Below are positions 10,541 through 22,993 of a stretch of 64,000 nt of DNA, in pieces (within the stretch, counting starts at the first letter, position 1; every line of letters begins with the position of its first letter). Where the stretch lies: contig LATX02000144.1 in the NCBI GenBank assembly GCA_001466705.2, forward strand, positions 1 to 64,000, written 5' to 3'. The translations under genes were made by a program, and so were the position numbers. The notes under the pieces are model-generated. The model did no database searches. It saw nothing but the letters and a program-made list of their open reading frames with translations, and was not told the origin of the DNA. Source of the DNA: Moniliophthora roreri (Eukaryota; Basidiomycota; Agaricomycetes; Agaricales; Marasmiaceae).

Positions 10541-13213
10541 TCAGTATCCCTCATCCTCCTCTCTCAAACCAGCGAATCCTCCTGTCCATCTCCCAGCAGC
10601 AACTTCGTGACCGTCCATACTGGGTCTAGGTCGGAAGCTCTCTCGACGGACTCTGGCAGCAACTTTGGGATTTCTATCCGCATACGAAGACTTGCCAACG
10701 CCTGAACCGCCGCTAGGATATCTCGAGCCCGATGTCGAGCTTCCATAGCCACGAACGGATGAACCACTTCCATATGCAGAAGCAGTTCGTATACCAACAG
10801 GGAACCCGCCTGAACTATATGATGAAGCGGCAGAAGAGGATGCAGCAGTGAACACACCTCCAGTGGGTAATCTCCCGTGCCCCAACGCATGATGTTGCGT
10901 TCCAGGCTTTGGTACTGGCATCGCAACCGAAGGTACAGGACGAGGCAATGACGACGTTGCTCCGCCACTGTTACCTCGTTGATGCGTTCTCCCGCTCCCA
11001 GGAATCTTTGAAGGCGAAATGTCCCTTCGTTGACTTGTACCAAGGGCGTTAACGCCTCTGGATGCTCCAAAGGGTGCTCGACCTCCGTTCCTTCCGTGCC
11101 CTTCGTCACCGCTATCGCTCATCTTCATCCTCTTGTTAGGTGCCGACTTGGCTCCACCCGGTGCAGGCCTGACTGCAGGCGTTACAACACCTTTTCCATA
11201 AGTGCTACTTCCCATTTGACTGACAGGCGTCGTTGCCCTAGGTGGTACAGAACTTCCTCTCGGCGGTGGGCCACCTTGTCTCCTCTTGCTCATGTTCTCT
11301 TGATCGGCCGCACTTATCGTATCCATCAAGACACGAAGAATACTTTGGCCGTGAACGAGGAACGGTCGACCGGTATCCTGCTCCCAGGCAGGAATGGTTG
11401 TGAGGAGATCTTGTTCAAGCTGTTGAAGCAGTCAGTTATAATTCTGCTTACTTGGGCAATAAAAGATAGCTTACTCGTGGCTTCTCCTTCATGACTCTCT
11501 TTCTCATCTTTTCTTCTCGGAGAAGCCGCCCAGGATCTCGAGCACCACGACCAAGTAGTCGAGTCTGATCACTAGCTGCTGCCGCGAGCTCTTTCTCTTC
11601 TTCGCATATCTCGAAGTATTTTCTAATGCTGTTTAATAAAGGAGCCTTTATCCGCTTCTCCTCCTTTAGCTTCCGTATCTCTTCCTCGTGTATGAGCAGA
11701 AGTTCTTCCGTATGCTCATCTGGAACGAATCATCAGTATAGGGCGGCTGCGAAAAACAGCGATATCATACCATCGGTAAACGGTCCAAAAGCACCCCTCT
11801 CCTCCTCTCCCGTCATCAGCTCTTCCCAGAGCCTCTCAATCTCCTCTCGCGCATTCCCAACGAACACACTCATTCGTTCTCTCTTCAATTCCAACATTCT
11901 ATCCAGCTCTTCCTCATACGCATTTACGCACTCTTCCGTCGTGCCTTTATTAACTTCTACAAACGCCTCCATGTCCTCGTCTGCCACCCCAAGCCGTCGC
12001 CATAACCCTTCGAGCTGATCGAACATTGCTTGGATATGTGCTTGACGCCGGCGTTTGGTGTCATCCAAGTTTGATTGGAGTGTATGTGCCCAGGAAATAA
12101 GCGAGGGGGTAGGGTCGACATTGTGAAGACCTAAAGGCGCAGACGATGAGGTAGCAGTGGACCTGCCACCGCCACATTCAGCTTCAGCCTCTTCGATACT
12201 GGCAACAAAGTTTGCAAAGATTCGTTGATATGCGATATCTGAGGTATCTTCTGCTGGCGCGGAGCTATCGTCGGAACCTAGCAGTGGTGAATGTGACTTG
12301 GAGGTGCGTGAGGCGGGTGTAGGTGTCATAATAAAGGGGTCGGTCGAAGGCTGGGGCGGTCGAAGGGATTTCCCGAGAGATGATGATGAGGCAGAGGAAG
12401 TGTAGGGTGGCGGTGAAGGTACGGATTCGAGGTCTTCTAGAGTCGGTGGTGATATGCCGAGCTCCATGTAAAGAATATATATTTCTTCGAATGTTTCTGA
12501 GAGGTGGTTGAGGCGTTTGGTCTGTGAACTCTTCAGTTGAAGTACTAAACAGGATACCGTAGTTTTGCTTACGATCTCTCCCTTTCCTCGGACAAGCTCT
12601 TTTTCAAGTCTTGAAAACCTTTCAGGAGTGACATCTCTATGCGAAGTCGAATCCCCGTCCTCGCATGCAGGTATTGGCTCGAGAATGTCTTGACTAAAAA
12701 ATCCACGATCCAGCGTCCGAGCTAATGCATTGAGACGGTTCGTTAAGTTTGTCAATTGCTCTAGTTTGGTATGATAGAGCTAAGAAACAAATCAGTAACG
12801 TAGCTTGTCATATCGTGAACTAAATGAACACGAACCTGTCTCAGCTTTTCCTGATACTCGGTCCCCAATTCGTATCGCTTTGGTAAAACATTCTCCTTCC
12901 TCAATTCACCGACGCTACTTCCTGTCGCCTTGATATTCCCTCCAAGTGCCTTGGAATATTTCAAACATTCATTTTCTACCGAATCGCACTTCTCCATCCA
13001 AACGTCCACCTCCTTCCTCCTAAGATCAATCTGAGCTTCTACGCTCTGCATCAAATTATTTTGCAGAGTTCTAAGCTCATCTTCGAGAGCTGTCGCAGGC
13101 AATCCAAGTTGAGCATGAAGGGTAGGGAGATGTTGAGTTTGGGCTTGAAGATGAGATTGGAGGGAATTGAGGAGAGAGGTGAGGAGAACTGAGGGTGTCG
13201 CTTGAGGCGTCAT
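10541..13213 (-). CDS. ase1: Microtubule bundling protein of the MAP65/Ase1/PRC1 family (about 822 aa)
   Basis: Cross-links antiparallel microtubules of the anaphase spindle midzone. Exons: 13213-12836, 12779-12573, 12530-11771, 11719-11475, 11419-10541. Family marks: an N-terminal coiled-coil (LEDELRTLQNNLMQSVEAQI), the ETFEEIYILYMELG segment, then the conserved spectrin-like core (AMFDQLEGLWRRLG, EIERLWEEL, LLNSIRKYFEICEEEKEL) and the basic RLLGRGARDPGRLLREEKMR segment that contacts microtubules in this family. The C-terminal 230 residues are basic, Gly/Ser/Arg-rich and disordered. The start was chosen at MTPQATPS; an upstream in-frame extension begins with a non-conserved segment. One predicted intron is only 42 nt and in frame, so it could be retained. 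Confidence 0.92.
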
Positions 13214-14438
13214 TTCGCCTATTATCGTCGTTGCCGTGCAGCAATTGTGGTATGAGAGTTCTAGCAAGATCAATGTTTCAGTCAAGTTTGTGCTCCCATT
13301 GTTCCGCGATGCGCGTCACTGTAATCAACATGTCCTATCACGTGATGCCGTTTTAGTCCGTCGGTTAGGGTTAGGTCTTGAGATGACTGGTTCCTTCCCT
13401 GTCGAAAGATTCCAACGAGAAATCGATCTCTGGGGCCCCAGCGTTCGTCTTGATCCCATAGCGTGAACAGTTGAAGGCCTTTAGCACTTGATCCCCTTCC
13501 CTCTCGCTGCGAGCAATACACGTACATTCATTCGTGCTCCAAGTTTTTCTTTCCCTGGCACGTCATTGTTATACCCGATATCATAAACTTCACCGACATC
13601 GACGTCGACGCATCACTTCATCTTCTATGCAGCCGAGTATGTAATCTTCTTCATGATCGAGCTCACAGGATTCGAGGAAACTTGGGGCTGCTACCTCCGG
13701 CAACTTACCGCGATATCTCATATTCCGGTCCTTTTTCGCTCGCACAAGAAACATGTATTCATGCCTCCAGAATGATAGCCAAGTTCTGATGCATTGCGCA
13801 CACTCTTTCTATGCTCCAGGAATACAGGGTGAACGAGAAGCACAGCTCTCAAACCTTCTATCTTCGATCCCCAAGTCGACTGCGCTCCAAGTCCCTAATC
13901 TTTGTAGCGCCCATAAATAAAAACGAATAGCTGGAGCTTTCCTTCCTTCTTCACCTAGGCAGGTGATCAGAATTGGGGCGAGTTCAACGATCATAGAGCT
14001 CGAGGTACTCCTATAGTATCATTACACCTACCACCTACACCTTCTGAATTTGCTGGGGTGATGCACCACTCTGCAGAAGCGAGGAGAAAGGCATTAAGTG
14101 GTTCCCTTTATGACACTATACCTTCTAGTTTTCGGCTCAGGGCGCCGAGAGAAAACCAAAAATACGTTATCAAGAACGGAGGCTCTCGCGGGAAGGACGA
14201 GGACTGGACGAGGTCACGTTTTGTTGACCTTGGAGGAACATGAGTCGACGAATGCGCACACACGCATAGAACAGTGACGACCATTACTATGGTGTTCCAT
14301 TCCTCACTTCGAAAACTCATAGTTACATCATCAAACTGGTTCATTGCTAAATATTCATACACCGTCACTACGAAAACGATTGAACAACAAGTCTGAAAGA
14401 CAAATATTCCAACTATTCGACAGGTAAAACCTAAGTTA

Positions 14439-15036
14439 TCATTCTCGTGCAACCTCAAACTCGAACGTCTGGGAATCAGCGCCCGGAATGCACTCCTGCA
14501 CATTCATATCTATTGGCCGCAAAGAAAACACCGACACACACCGACTCGGGGGGATACCAACAATTGTGTTTATCGTACAGCCCGTTGCAGAACCGGCTTC
14601 ACAATCGTTGCAAGTGACACCGAACTGTTGAAAACTAGAAACAAATGAGCGCTCAGGAGTTTCAACGCAGAGTGAGGACAGGACACCTACAAGCCGGGAC
14701 CGGGTGAAAACGGGGCCATTTCGAGGGTCGAGCCATTGCGAGTAAGAACAAGATCATTATTGTTATCGGCATTCCTGGGTGAAGAAAGATCAGAAGTCAT
14801 CCAACGAGTAGTAGGGCTATCGATAAAATGGCTCACTCGAGGACATAGCCTGGCCTGTCCTCCCGGATACGCCAAAGAGCTGGCCACTTAGGGCCAATGA
14901 TGCGACCAATTTGAGAGTTGTAGAGGGCTATCCGCCTTCCTCCAAAGTCTCCGGGGTTGCATTGAGCATTAGCAACCATGGGAGTGACACTGAAGAAGAA
15001 GTAAGCAGTAGCGAGGAAGACGTTGGTGAATTGCAT
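14439..15036 (-). CDS. Small secreted protein, copy 1 (159 aa)
   Basis: Three exons: 15036-14837, 14774-14691, 14634-14439. MQFTNVFLATAYFFFSVTPM followed by VANA-QC makes a signal peptide with cleavage expected near residue 24. The mature protein starts QCNPGDFGG, has a basic-aromatic block IGPKWPALWRIREDRPGY, and ends in a Cys-containing domain (CNDCEAGSATGC, then two further Cys) with an acidic tail. I know no named family with this pattern, and effector or cell-wall roles would be guesses. The ATG is fixed by the signal peptide. In exon 3 the residues before the fourth Cys differ from the other copies (IVGIPPSRC against NPQC). Confidence 0.8.
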
Positions 15037-15116
15037 TCTGAGAATGGCTGAATGAGGCGACGAAGACAGAAACAAAGATGCGACTCTGTGAAGAAAGGCT
15101 TGATTTCGTCCGAGAC

Positions 15117-15122
15117 TTTATA
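15117..15122 (-). promoter_or_regulatory. TATA box of secreted-protein copy 1
   Basis: TATAAA on the minus strand about 80 bp upstream of the start codon. The same motif and flanks (GCAGAGTATAAA) are at the same distance in all four copies. Confidence 0.7.
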
Positions 15123-16027
15123 CTCTGCAATTGAAGAGAGTACTGTCTGGCTGTCTGGAATGTCCCGGGGCTTGCGAATTCCCGAGTAGTACTATTGTCG
15201 AGACCTGAAAGAGTAAACTTCCTCCGTATTGTGTAGAGCGGATGCCCAGTCAGTAAATTTAGTAGTTCACGACATGACAGAGTTCTTGGGGATACTCTGA
15301 CTTCATCTACCCACCATGTTCGTTCATTCTAGCTCTCCGGGAAGAAATCGTATATGTCAAACGGAGCTTAGAGCTTGACCCAATATCACTGTCTGTTGAG
15401 CGCAAACACACAGCAATCAGAGAGCGCCAAAATCCCGGACAGAGACTTACTCAAGAGTTTCGTACCATTGCTTCTAGTCAGACCGTGGGTTTCTTTCAAA
15501 GTGCATATGTATGATTCAATTCTTGAGAGTATTAGGTGCGTGGGGCCCGGAGAAAGGGGGTATGTACAGAACGATGGTGGTGAATGAGTTCAAAAGAAGG
15601 TTCTTACGCCATGGGATGATCTTGCTCCGTTAAACCTGTTTGTCACAATTTGTTTGCTGTGGCTTTGCTGTGGATTAGTTTGACATCTGTTTCACTGGAC
15701 GTCCTGAGCCAAGAACAAACATCGGCAGAAGGCACGACACTGTAAAGGATACTGCTTAACGCTGTGGAACAGAAGCGCAAATGATCCGTAATGTATGATC
15801 AGTCTTCTGTATAGTAAAATAAAGCAACGTAAATTACTCACCCTCAGCGAGACCATGTGTTCGAGGTCAAAATAGTCAACGTTTGCATCGTGTACATGAA
15901 GGAAAAATAGATATCTTGAAAGTCAACGCTCGTCGTGCAACGAAATCGATGTTGAAGAACTGATGAAGCGGGATAAACCTTCGACTTGGTCGAATATTCT
16001 AGCTTTTTGGACATCGTCAGCATACGG

Positions 16028-16231
16028 TCAGGACGACAAACGCCTCTCTTCTCGCTTCAGCACAGCAAAGCATCGTCTCGGCGAGTTCGGGTTCACAGCA
16101 GCCAAATTCAACTTGATATTGTGAACGCTAGACGGGTCGGATAGCTGCTGCCTCTCGTCGGAATGTTTTTCGATGTTATCCTTGGCTATCCAATGTATCC
16201 TGCACTGGTGCTCGTAGGCATCATATTTCAT
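16028..16231 (-). pseudogene. Unrecognised multicopy gene fragment (copy a)
   Basis: A 67-codon open stretch starting MKYDAYEHQCRIHW and ending RREERRLSS-stop. The same frame resumes after the stop with YADDVQKARIFDQVEG and continues to FFLHVHDANVDYFDLE. This suggests one ancestral protein now interrupted. Copy b is at 16950-17153. Copy c, near 26725-27056, has an insertion. No domain is recognised. Confidence 0.35.
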
Positions 16232-16756
16232 TGGGTATCATCAGAAAACATGTATATTCCAACGGGTATTGCTCTATAATACATTGCACTCAGGACGCTA
16301 TCGTGAACCAAGTTCGAAAAGTCAAGTAAACCCACCAAACATTGTCATATGCCCTGAATCCCTTTGCCCTGCATCCCATATCCCTTTGCCCCCACCCGCC
16401 CAGGGTACCATGGGTTTTGCACTGTATTAACATGTACGAAGGTAAGCGACACGAGATGAACCGACAGGAAAGGGTGTAAACTCACTGGATATGGAGTATC
16501 GAAGTCGCGGCGCTACTGCGGCAGTGTTTCAGCGCAGTGAAAGGGAACGAAAACAGATACGCGTACCTTGTGAAAGTTCTCATCGACGTTGATGGGATAG
16601 TGGTAGTATCTTAATCCTTTTTCGAAATCTGCTGCAATTGTAGAAGGTCCATCAGTACAGATAACGCGTGGAATATTGCGATAGCGCACCAAGAACCAAG
16701 CCTGTCGACCAGAACCTCCCACACCCAGACTAACTCACGTTCGGGCCATTGTGACT

Positions 16757-16757
16757 N
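16757..16757. other. Single-N assembly join
   Basis: The N lies exactly between two near-identical tandem copies of about 0.9 kb, which is what joining two haplotypes or overlapping contigs end to end would produce. Confidence 0.95.
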
Positions 16758-16949
16758 CTCACCCTCAGCAAGACCATGGGGTTCGAGGTCAAAATAGTCA
16801 ACGTTTGCATCGTGTACATGAAGGAAAAATAGATATCTTGAAAGTCAACGCTCGTCGTGCAACGAAATCGATGTGGAAGAACTGATGAAGCGGGATAAAG
16901 CTTCAACTTGGTTGAATATTCTAGCATTCTGAACATCATCAGCATACGG

Positions 16950-17153
16950 TCAGGACGACAAACACCTTTCTTCTCGCTTCAGTGCAGCAGAGCATCGTCT
17001 CAGCAAGTTCGAGTTCACAGCAGCCAAATTCAACTTGATACTGTGAACGCTAGACGGGTCAGATAGCTGCTGCCTTTCGTCGGAATGTTTTTCGATGTTA
17101 TCCTTGGCTATCCAATGTATCCTGCACTGGTGCTCGTAGGCATCACATTTCAT
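16950..17153 (-). pseudogene. Unrecognised multicopy gene fragment (copy b)
   Basis: Near-identical to the fragment at 16028-16231 (MKCDAYEHQCRIHWIAKD start), with a few substitutions. It is part of the tandem duplicate after the N at 16757. Confidence 0.35.
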
Positions 17154-17655
17154 TGGGTAGCATCAGAAAACATGTATATTCCAGCGAGTATTGCTCTATA
17201 ATACATTGCACTCAGGACGCTATCGTGAACCAAGTTCGAAAAGTCAAGTAAATCCACCAAACATTGTCATATGCCCTGAAACCCTTTGCGCTTTGCCCCC
17301 ACCCGCCCAGGGTACCGTTTTGCACTGTATTAACATGTACAAAGGTAAGCGACACGAGATGAACCGACAGGAAAGGGCGTGAACTCACTGGATATGGAGT
17401 ATCGAAGTTGCGGCGCTACTGCGGTAGTGTTTCAGCGCAGTGAAAGGGAACGAAAACAGATACGCGCGTACCTTGTGAAAGTTCTCATCGACGTTGATGG
17501 GATAGTGGTAGTATCTTAATCTTTTTTTAAAATCTGCTGCAGTTGTAGGAGGTCCATCAGTACAGATAACGTGTGGAATATTGCGATAGCGCACCAAGAA
17601 CCAAGCCTGTCAACCAGAACCTCTTACACCCAGACTAACTTACGTTCGAGCCATT

Positions 17656-18075
17656 GTGACTGCGTCTACCTTCTTGCTGCCGGCTTCGGGAATGTTGGTG
17701 ATGTACTGGCAAGTCTGGAATGGTGGCTGGGAAGAACGAGGGGATCCGGAGAAGGTGGTTGAGAAGAACGCGGGAAACTTTAGGGCAGGACCGTCGATGA
17801 CCACCAAATCCTACATCCCACTACGGTCAGGTCAATCGCTTGGCCAATCACTGGGTCATTTCTCGTCTGTTCTAGATGAGCAGCAAGGGCCTAAAATTGA
17901 CACACATCTCGTCGGGTTCAACCTTTCCAGTTATGAGATTGAGACGAGAGTATCGGGTGCGCCGTGCGGAAGCGCATTGGTGTGGATAGTCGGTGTCCCA
18001 AAACGCAAGAATATGCAGCTGAAGATCACATCAAGAGAACAACAGCGATGGTCGTATATCACGAGAATGAAATAG
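17656..18075 (+). CDS. Unassigned open frame specific to duplication unit 1
   Basis: A 139-codon frame beginning MTASTFLLPASGM with no recognised domain. The corresponding place in unit 2 (27600-27790) has lost about 200 bp, so the frame is not conserved there. It may be chance or a fragment. Confidence 0.2.
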   Translation: MTASTFLLPASGMLVMYWQVWNGGWEERGDPEKVVEKNAGNFRAGPSMTTKSYIPLRSGQSLGQSLGHFSSVLDEQQGPKIDTHLVGFNLSSYEIETRVSGAPCGSALVWIVGVPKRKNMQLKITSREQQRWSYITRMK

Positions 18076-18499
18076 GACTCTTGTAGGACCCACTGTCGGC
18101 GCTCAAAATGTATCAGAGCTCACTAACAAAAGCCACGCATACGGTTCTGAGCCTAACGTCCACGGATTCCCTAGTGCCCCACTTGCTTTGCGCTTACTCT
18201 TTAGCCACTTATAGCATCCTACTCCAATGAATATTTTCTCAGGCCGTATTCCGAGCTCCAGTTTGAACTTGGGTTGTGCTATGGTACGTAAAATTGCTTC
18301 TCATTAGTACATATCATTTTCTGAAGAAGCGTAAGCTTGCTGGATTCATGGACAAATCTTGCAATATACATATCCCATCTGCGGACTGCTCGATCCCGAT
18401 CTGCAGAGTCGAAGAAGGCACCCGCACGACGATGCGAGATGATGAAACTAACATCCGAACTAACATCATAACATTGGGAAACCCAAAGCAAAAGGACGA

Positions 18500-19107
18500 T
18501 CCGCCGAATCCATTTTAACCGTCTCTTCCTCTACCTGTCGATTTGCCGTTCGCGCAACCCACCAAGTTCAATACGATCAAACGTGATATACGATCGACTG
18601 ACGAGATTGTCAGCGGGAAGGTATTGGAAGGAAATGCAGCGAGGGTCTCAAGATCGGTTTCTTTCGCGGAAGAAGGGTAAAGCAGGTGCGCTGGTTCCCT
18701 GCGTCCTTCGAGTCTGATGGTGTTAATTCTGCCTTCAAGCTTCAAGTGTCGCTGCCGCTGCTTCCCGTATCAGTCTAGGTGCTCTGGCCGTGAAGTCAGT
18801 CCAACAACATCTATTCGCCTGATGCAGCCACTTCCGTCCACCAACCAAGCCTTTTCTGTGTCGAATGTGGCTTTCCGAGTTAAGACAGCCATCAATGTGT
18901 CGAAACCTAAAGCTACTACAAAGGAGGCTCCATCATCCGAGAGACGAGCATGATCTCCCAGCCTCTCTACATTTTCATGTTAAAGGATCAGGTAGGCTAA
19001 TGGAAGACCAGTTTAGAGAATCTTCACATTTGCGAGTGACGAATTGGATAAAGCAGAAGCAAAGACGTAAGACATGGGACGGTGACTCCAGTTTCGTGTT
19101 TCTTTTC
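18500..19107 (+). pseudogene. Multicopy gene fragment (copy 1 of 3), frameshifted
   Basis: Plus-strand reading gives KFNTIKRDIRSTDEIVSGKV, then after a likely intron (GTGCGC...TTCAAG) AFSVSNVAFRVKTAINVSKP and KATTKEAPSSERRARS. The same order is found at 28230-28850 and, inverted, at 30931-31410. In copies 1 and 2 the exon end is shifted by one base relative to the third copy. The function is unknown; a C-terminal basic tail is the only feature. Confidence 0.45.
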
Positions 19108-19721
19108 TGAAGGCTCTGAGATCATTTTCTTTCACTTCATCTCCACTCTATTGTATGCACTAGTAGTTGTGAAATGAATACATTAACCTGGGGTTTCTTA
19201 CCAGCCACAGCAAAGCAAATTGTGACAAACAGGTTTAACGGAGCAAGTAAGAACCCTTTTGAACTCATCCACCACCATCGTTTCGTACATACTCCCTTTC
19301 TCCGAGCCTCACGCACCTAAGATCCCCAAGAATTAAATCATATGCACTCTGAAAGAAACCCACGGGTCTGACTAGAAGCAGTGGTACGAAACTCTTGAGT
19401 AAGTCTCTGTCCAGAATTTTGGCGTTCTCTGATTGCCGTGCGTTTGCCCTCAACAGACAGTGATATTGGGTCAAGCTCCAAGTTCCGGTTGACATATACG
19501 GTCTATTACTGGAGGGCTGGAATGGGCAAACAGGGCGGGTAGATGAAGTCAGAGTATCCCCAAGAACTCTGTCATGTCGTGAGCTACTAAATTCACTGAC
19601 TAGGCATCCGCTCTACACAATACGGGGAAGTTTACCCTTTCAGGTTTCGAGAGTAGTGCTACTCGGAAATTCGCAAGCCCCGGGACATTCCAGACAGCCA
19701 GTACTCTCCCCAATTGCAGAG

Positions 19722-19727
19722 TATAAA
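19722..19727 (+). promoter_or_regulatory. TATA box of secreted-protein copy 2
   Basis: TATAAA in the conserved context GCAGAGTATAAAGTC, 81 bp upstream of the ATG at 19808. Confidence 0.7.
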
Positions 19728-19807
19728 GTCTTGGACGAAATCAAGCCTTTCTTCACAGAGTCGCATCTTTGTTTCTGTCTTCGTCGCCTCATTCAGCCAT
19801 TCTCATC

Positions 19808-20402
19808 ATGCAATTCACCAACGTCTTCCTCGCTACTGCTTACTTCTTCTTCTCCGTCACTCCTATGGTTGCTAATGCTCAATGCAACCCCGGAAACTTT
19901 GGAGGAAGGCGGATGGCCCTTTACAACTCTCAAATTGGTCGTGTCATTGGCCCTAAGTGGCCAGCTCTTTGGCGTATCCGGGAGGACAGGCCAGGCTATG
20001 TCCTCGAGTGAGCCATTTTATCAATAGCCCTGCTACTCGTTTGATGACTCCTGATCTTTCTTCACCCAGGAATGCCGATGACAATAATGATCTTGTTCTT
20101 ACTCGCAATGGCTCGACCCTCGAAATGGCCCCGTTTTCACCCGATCCTGCCTTGTAGGTGTCCTATCCTCACTCTACGTTGAAACTCCTGAGCGCTCATT
20201 TGTTTCTAGTCTTCAACACTTCGGTGTCACTTGTAACGATTGTGAAGCTGGCTCTGCAACGGGCTGTACGATAAGCACAACTGGTCTTAACCCTCAGTGT
20301 GTGTCGGTGTTTTCTTTGCGGCCAACAGATATGAACGTACAGGAGTGCATTCCGGGCGCTAATTCCCAGACATTCGAGTTTGAAGAGGCAGGAGAGGAAT
20401 AA
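19808..20402 (+). CDS. Small secreted protein, copy 2 (158 aa)
   Basis: Exons 19808-20007, 20070-20153 and 20210-20402 (477 nt). Introns are 62 and 56 nt with GTGAGC...CCCAG and GTAGGT...TCTAG borders. The signal peptide MQFTNVFLATAYFFFSVTPM is followed by VANAQC. The mature part has NPGNFGGRR, the block IGPKWPALWRIREDRPGY, a middle exon (LVLTRNGSTLEMAPFSPDPA), then CNDCEAGSATGC, NPQCVSV and VQECIPG. It therefore has six Cys after the signal peptide, able to form three disulfides. It is the inverted partner of copy 1. Reading starts at this ATG rather than an upstream TTG because the signal peptide begins here. Confidence 0.85.
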
Positions 20403-22211
20403 CTTAGGTTTTACCTGTCGAATAGTTGGAATATTTGTCTTTCAGACTTGTTGTTCGATCGTTTTCGTAGTGACGGTGTATGAATATTTAGCAATGAACC
20501 AGTTTGATGATGTAACTATGGGGTTTTGAAGTAAGGAATAGAACATCACAGTAATGGCCGTCACTGTTCTTACGTGCGTACCCATTCATCAACTCATGTT
20601 CCCCCAAGGCCAATGAGATATGACCTTATCCTTCCCGTTAAACCTCTCTAGAGCCTCCGTCCTTGTTAATTCGACGATAACGTGTCCTCTGTTTTCTCTC
20701 GACACCCTGAGCCGAAAACTAGAAGGTATGATGCCGCAAAGGGAACCGCTTGACGCCTTTCTCCTTGCTTCTGCAGAGTGGAGCATCACCGCAGCAAATT
20801 CAGAAGGTGTAGGTGGGAACAGAAAGGCTGATAGGTGTAATGACATATAGAAGTGCATCGAGCCATGTCGACTGCGCTCCGAGTCCCTAATCTTTATGGC
20901 GCCCGGATCAAAGATGTAAAGTTTGAGAGTTGTACCTCTCCTTCAGCCCGTATTGCCGGAGTATAGGGTTTAGAAAGAGTGCGTGCAAGGCATCAAAAGA
21001 CTTGGCTATTATTCTGGAGGCATGAATACGTGTTTATTGTGCGAGTGAAAAGGGGCCGGAATATGATATCGCAGAGAAGGTGATTGAACTATATAAAAAA
21101 TTGACCTCGTCGAAGGGCTTGTCTCCTTGTGGTGTCGATATACTAACACTGATTGAGGCTGAGGGTGTTACAGTACTGAAACCGCGAACACTAGGTGTTC
21201 TCTTAGACCAAGAATGTTAGTGAAGTGTTGAATAAGAAGTACAGAAGAACTCACCACTCTTGACGCACGAGGCGTTGTCAACAAACTAGGCTCTGTAGAA
21301 ACTTCACTCATCCGCATTGATTCTTCTCTCTCCTCCTCTTCCATTTCATCTATAACCGAGCTCGAATCCAATATCGAGAATGTGATACTCGTTTGAGACA
21401 TTCCAGACGAAGCCGACGTCGTACTTCGGACCGAAGATGATCTCGCCAGCTGCGAGCTTTCCGAGAACATCAGACTGCTCGGTATGGACACTTCGCTGCC
21501 TAAATCCAAAGACGGTGGAGGCGGCAATCGTTGGGGTAGCGCTGAGCTCGAAGCAGTTAGCGTTGGTGAGATTGTACTCATCCTGTCAAGAGAGGAATAT
21601 AATGCTGTTGGTCTAAGGAAAGATGCCTCAAACGAGATAACGGGACCTTCATGTAACGCAATGCTGCGGATACTTGGTGATGGTTCTAGCTGAGAAGGCT
21701 CGTACGAACTATTTGGCTCGCTTGCCCAAGGAGTCGGTGTAGGTGGAATCCCCGGGGATCGCGAAGAGGGAGAGGAAGACTCATCAATAGTAGGAGGTAT
21801 CGTGGGAGTCAAGCTTGACTCAGTGGTCACCGTGAGTCCAAACAGTGTCAAACTGGTCGACGGAACTGTCGTAGGCAACTGCAGGGCGCTAGCAGAAGGG
21901 CTCGAGCTAGGCGCTGAGGCAGAGATACTCGATGACGATGGTTCAGAAGGGTACTCCGTCCTCGGGACCGAAGTAGTCGGTGGTTCAACACTTGCTGTGC
22001 TGCCCTCCTCTTCCGTGAAGTGAATGGAAGATGGTGTTCCATCTTCACTCTGGGATACTTGGTGGAGGCGTGAGGTCAATGCTTGTTTCCGTAGTAGGAG
22101 GTGGCAACTGTAGACTCGTAACAGAGGAAGGCGACGGCGAAAGCCCGACTTCAGATTCCGAAGCCACAGACTCCGGTAGTGGTACATCTTCTGGCCGAAC
22201 GCTGGAGACGA

Positions 22212-22993
22212 AACACCATTGGATTGCGTGCTGGGAGACCTCGGATAGCGTGCCATGGTCTAATCACTTCTTTCTGCGACCTTCCTAGACGCTGGCACGT
22301 CCGATGTAATGATAAATTTGACGAGTGGGCATGACCGGCGGGGTAAGGGAGTATGTGCGGGGTTTGGGATCGTGTTAGTTCTCTGACTCTGGGAGTCTTC
22401 GGTAGGGTTGTGTGCATAAATGAAGAGTCAGAGAAATGGAGGCCCGACTCGATAATGAGAGAAGTGGACTCACCATGAACGGTTGTACGTGCATCATAAA
22501 TCGATTCATTGAACGCGTAGCACCGAGTACAACGTTCTGCAGTGGAACCGGAGCCATAGCTGTCGCCGATACGAAGGCTGGGTGCGGATGTGGGAGGATA
22601 TTGTCCTGGGGTGTTGTGTCTGATTGTTGGTGTAAGTGGGAAGACATAAGTACCATCGGAAGAGAGGACGACATACCGATGCCATGCTCTATCAACCCTT
22701 CCAACTCGACACTCAACTGCGTAATTCTGACATTATCGCTTAACATGGAAACCGTCGCATCACTCAATCAAGAGGTTCTGCCTTTGGAGAATTTTGCTTG
22801 GGATTGAGATGAGAGGAGGGAAGGTCGGCGCTGAGATGCAAAGGTTACATAGGCGCTTCTGAAGCTACTGCTCGGAGTTTGGCCCAAGTTTGGCCCTTCT
22901 TACCTTAGTTTAAGATCGATTCCATTGCATTCGCTGATGATCTGAAGCCGTCTGTAGTAGTTTGCCATCGATTCCGGACTCTCTTTTTTTTTT
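22212..22993. other. Unrelated segment inside the giant-gene copy
   Basis: This 780-bp stretch has no counterpart in the parent gene. A minus-strand frame at 22375-22767 starts MSDATVSMLSDNVRITQLSV and contains a His/Gln/Pro-rich middle. No family is recognised. It ends in a T-run and the N at 22994, so its attachment to the right flank is not proven. Confidence 0.4.

Larger units (their letters stand above)
15838..17660. repeat. About 0.9-kb tandem duplication split by a single N
   Basis: 15838-16756 and 16758-17660 are near-identical direct copies separated only by the N at 16757. Unit 2 has a single, more diverged copy at about 26521-27600. On the minus strand each copy keeps pieces of one coding-like sequence: VICTDGPSTIAADFEKG, then YEHQCRIHWIAKDNIEKHSD, then HDANVDYFDLEPHGLAEGE. 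These are broken by stops. The product is not recognised. Confidence 0.75.
13400..21070. repeat. Segmental duplication unit 1 (contains an internal inverted pair)
   Basis: From the ase1 upstream region near 13400 to about 19107 the sequence is repeated in direct orientation at about 24070-28850. The stretch 19110-21070 is an inverted copy of about 15640-13680. The unit therefore carries two secreted-protein genes in opposite orientation, with multi-copy fragments between them. It ends abruptly at 21070, where a copy of the giant gene begins. Confidence 0.85.

Noticed and set aside
11030..11494. 154-codon plus-strand frame opposite ase1
   Set aside because: Overlaps the well-supported last exons of ase1 and shows no domain.
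19769..19807. Up-frame extension of secreted-protein copy 2
   Set aside because: Would start at TTG and precede a good signal peptide; the ATG at 19808 is conserved in all four copies.
21168..22256. Separate Ser-rich gene of 362 codons
   Set aside because: It is the copied exon of the giant gene joined to foreign sequence; the start Met lies in the foreign part.
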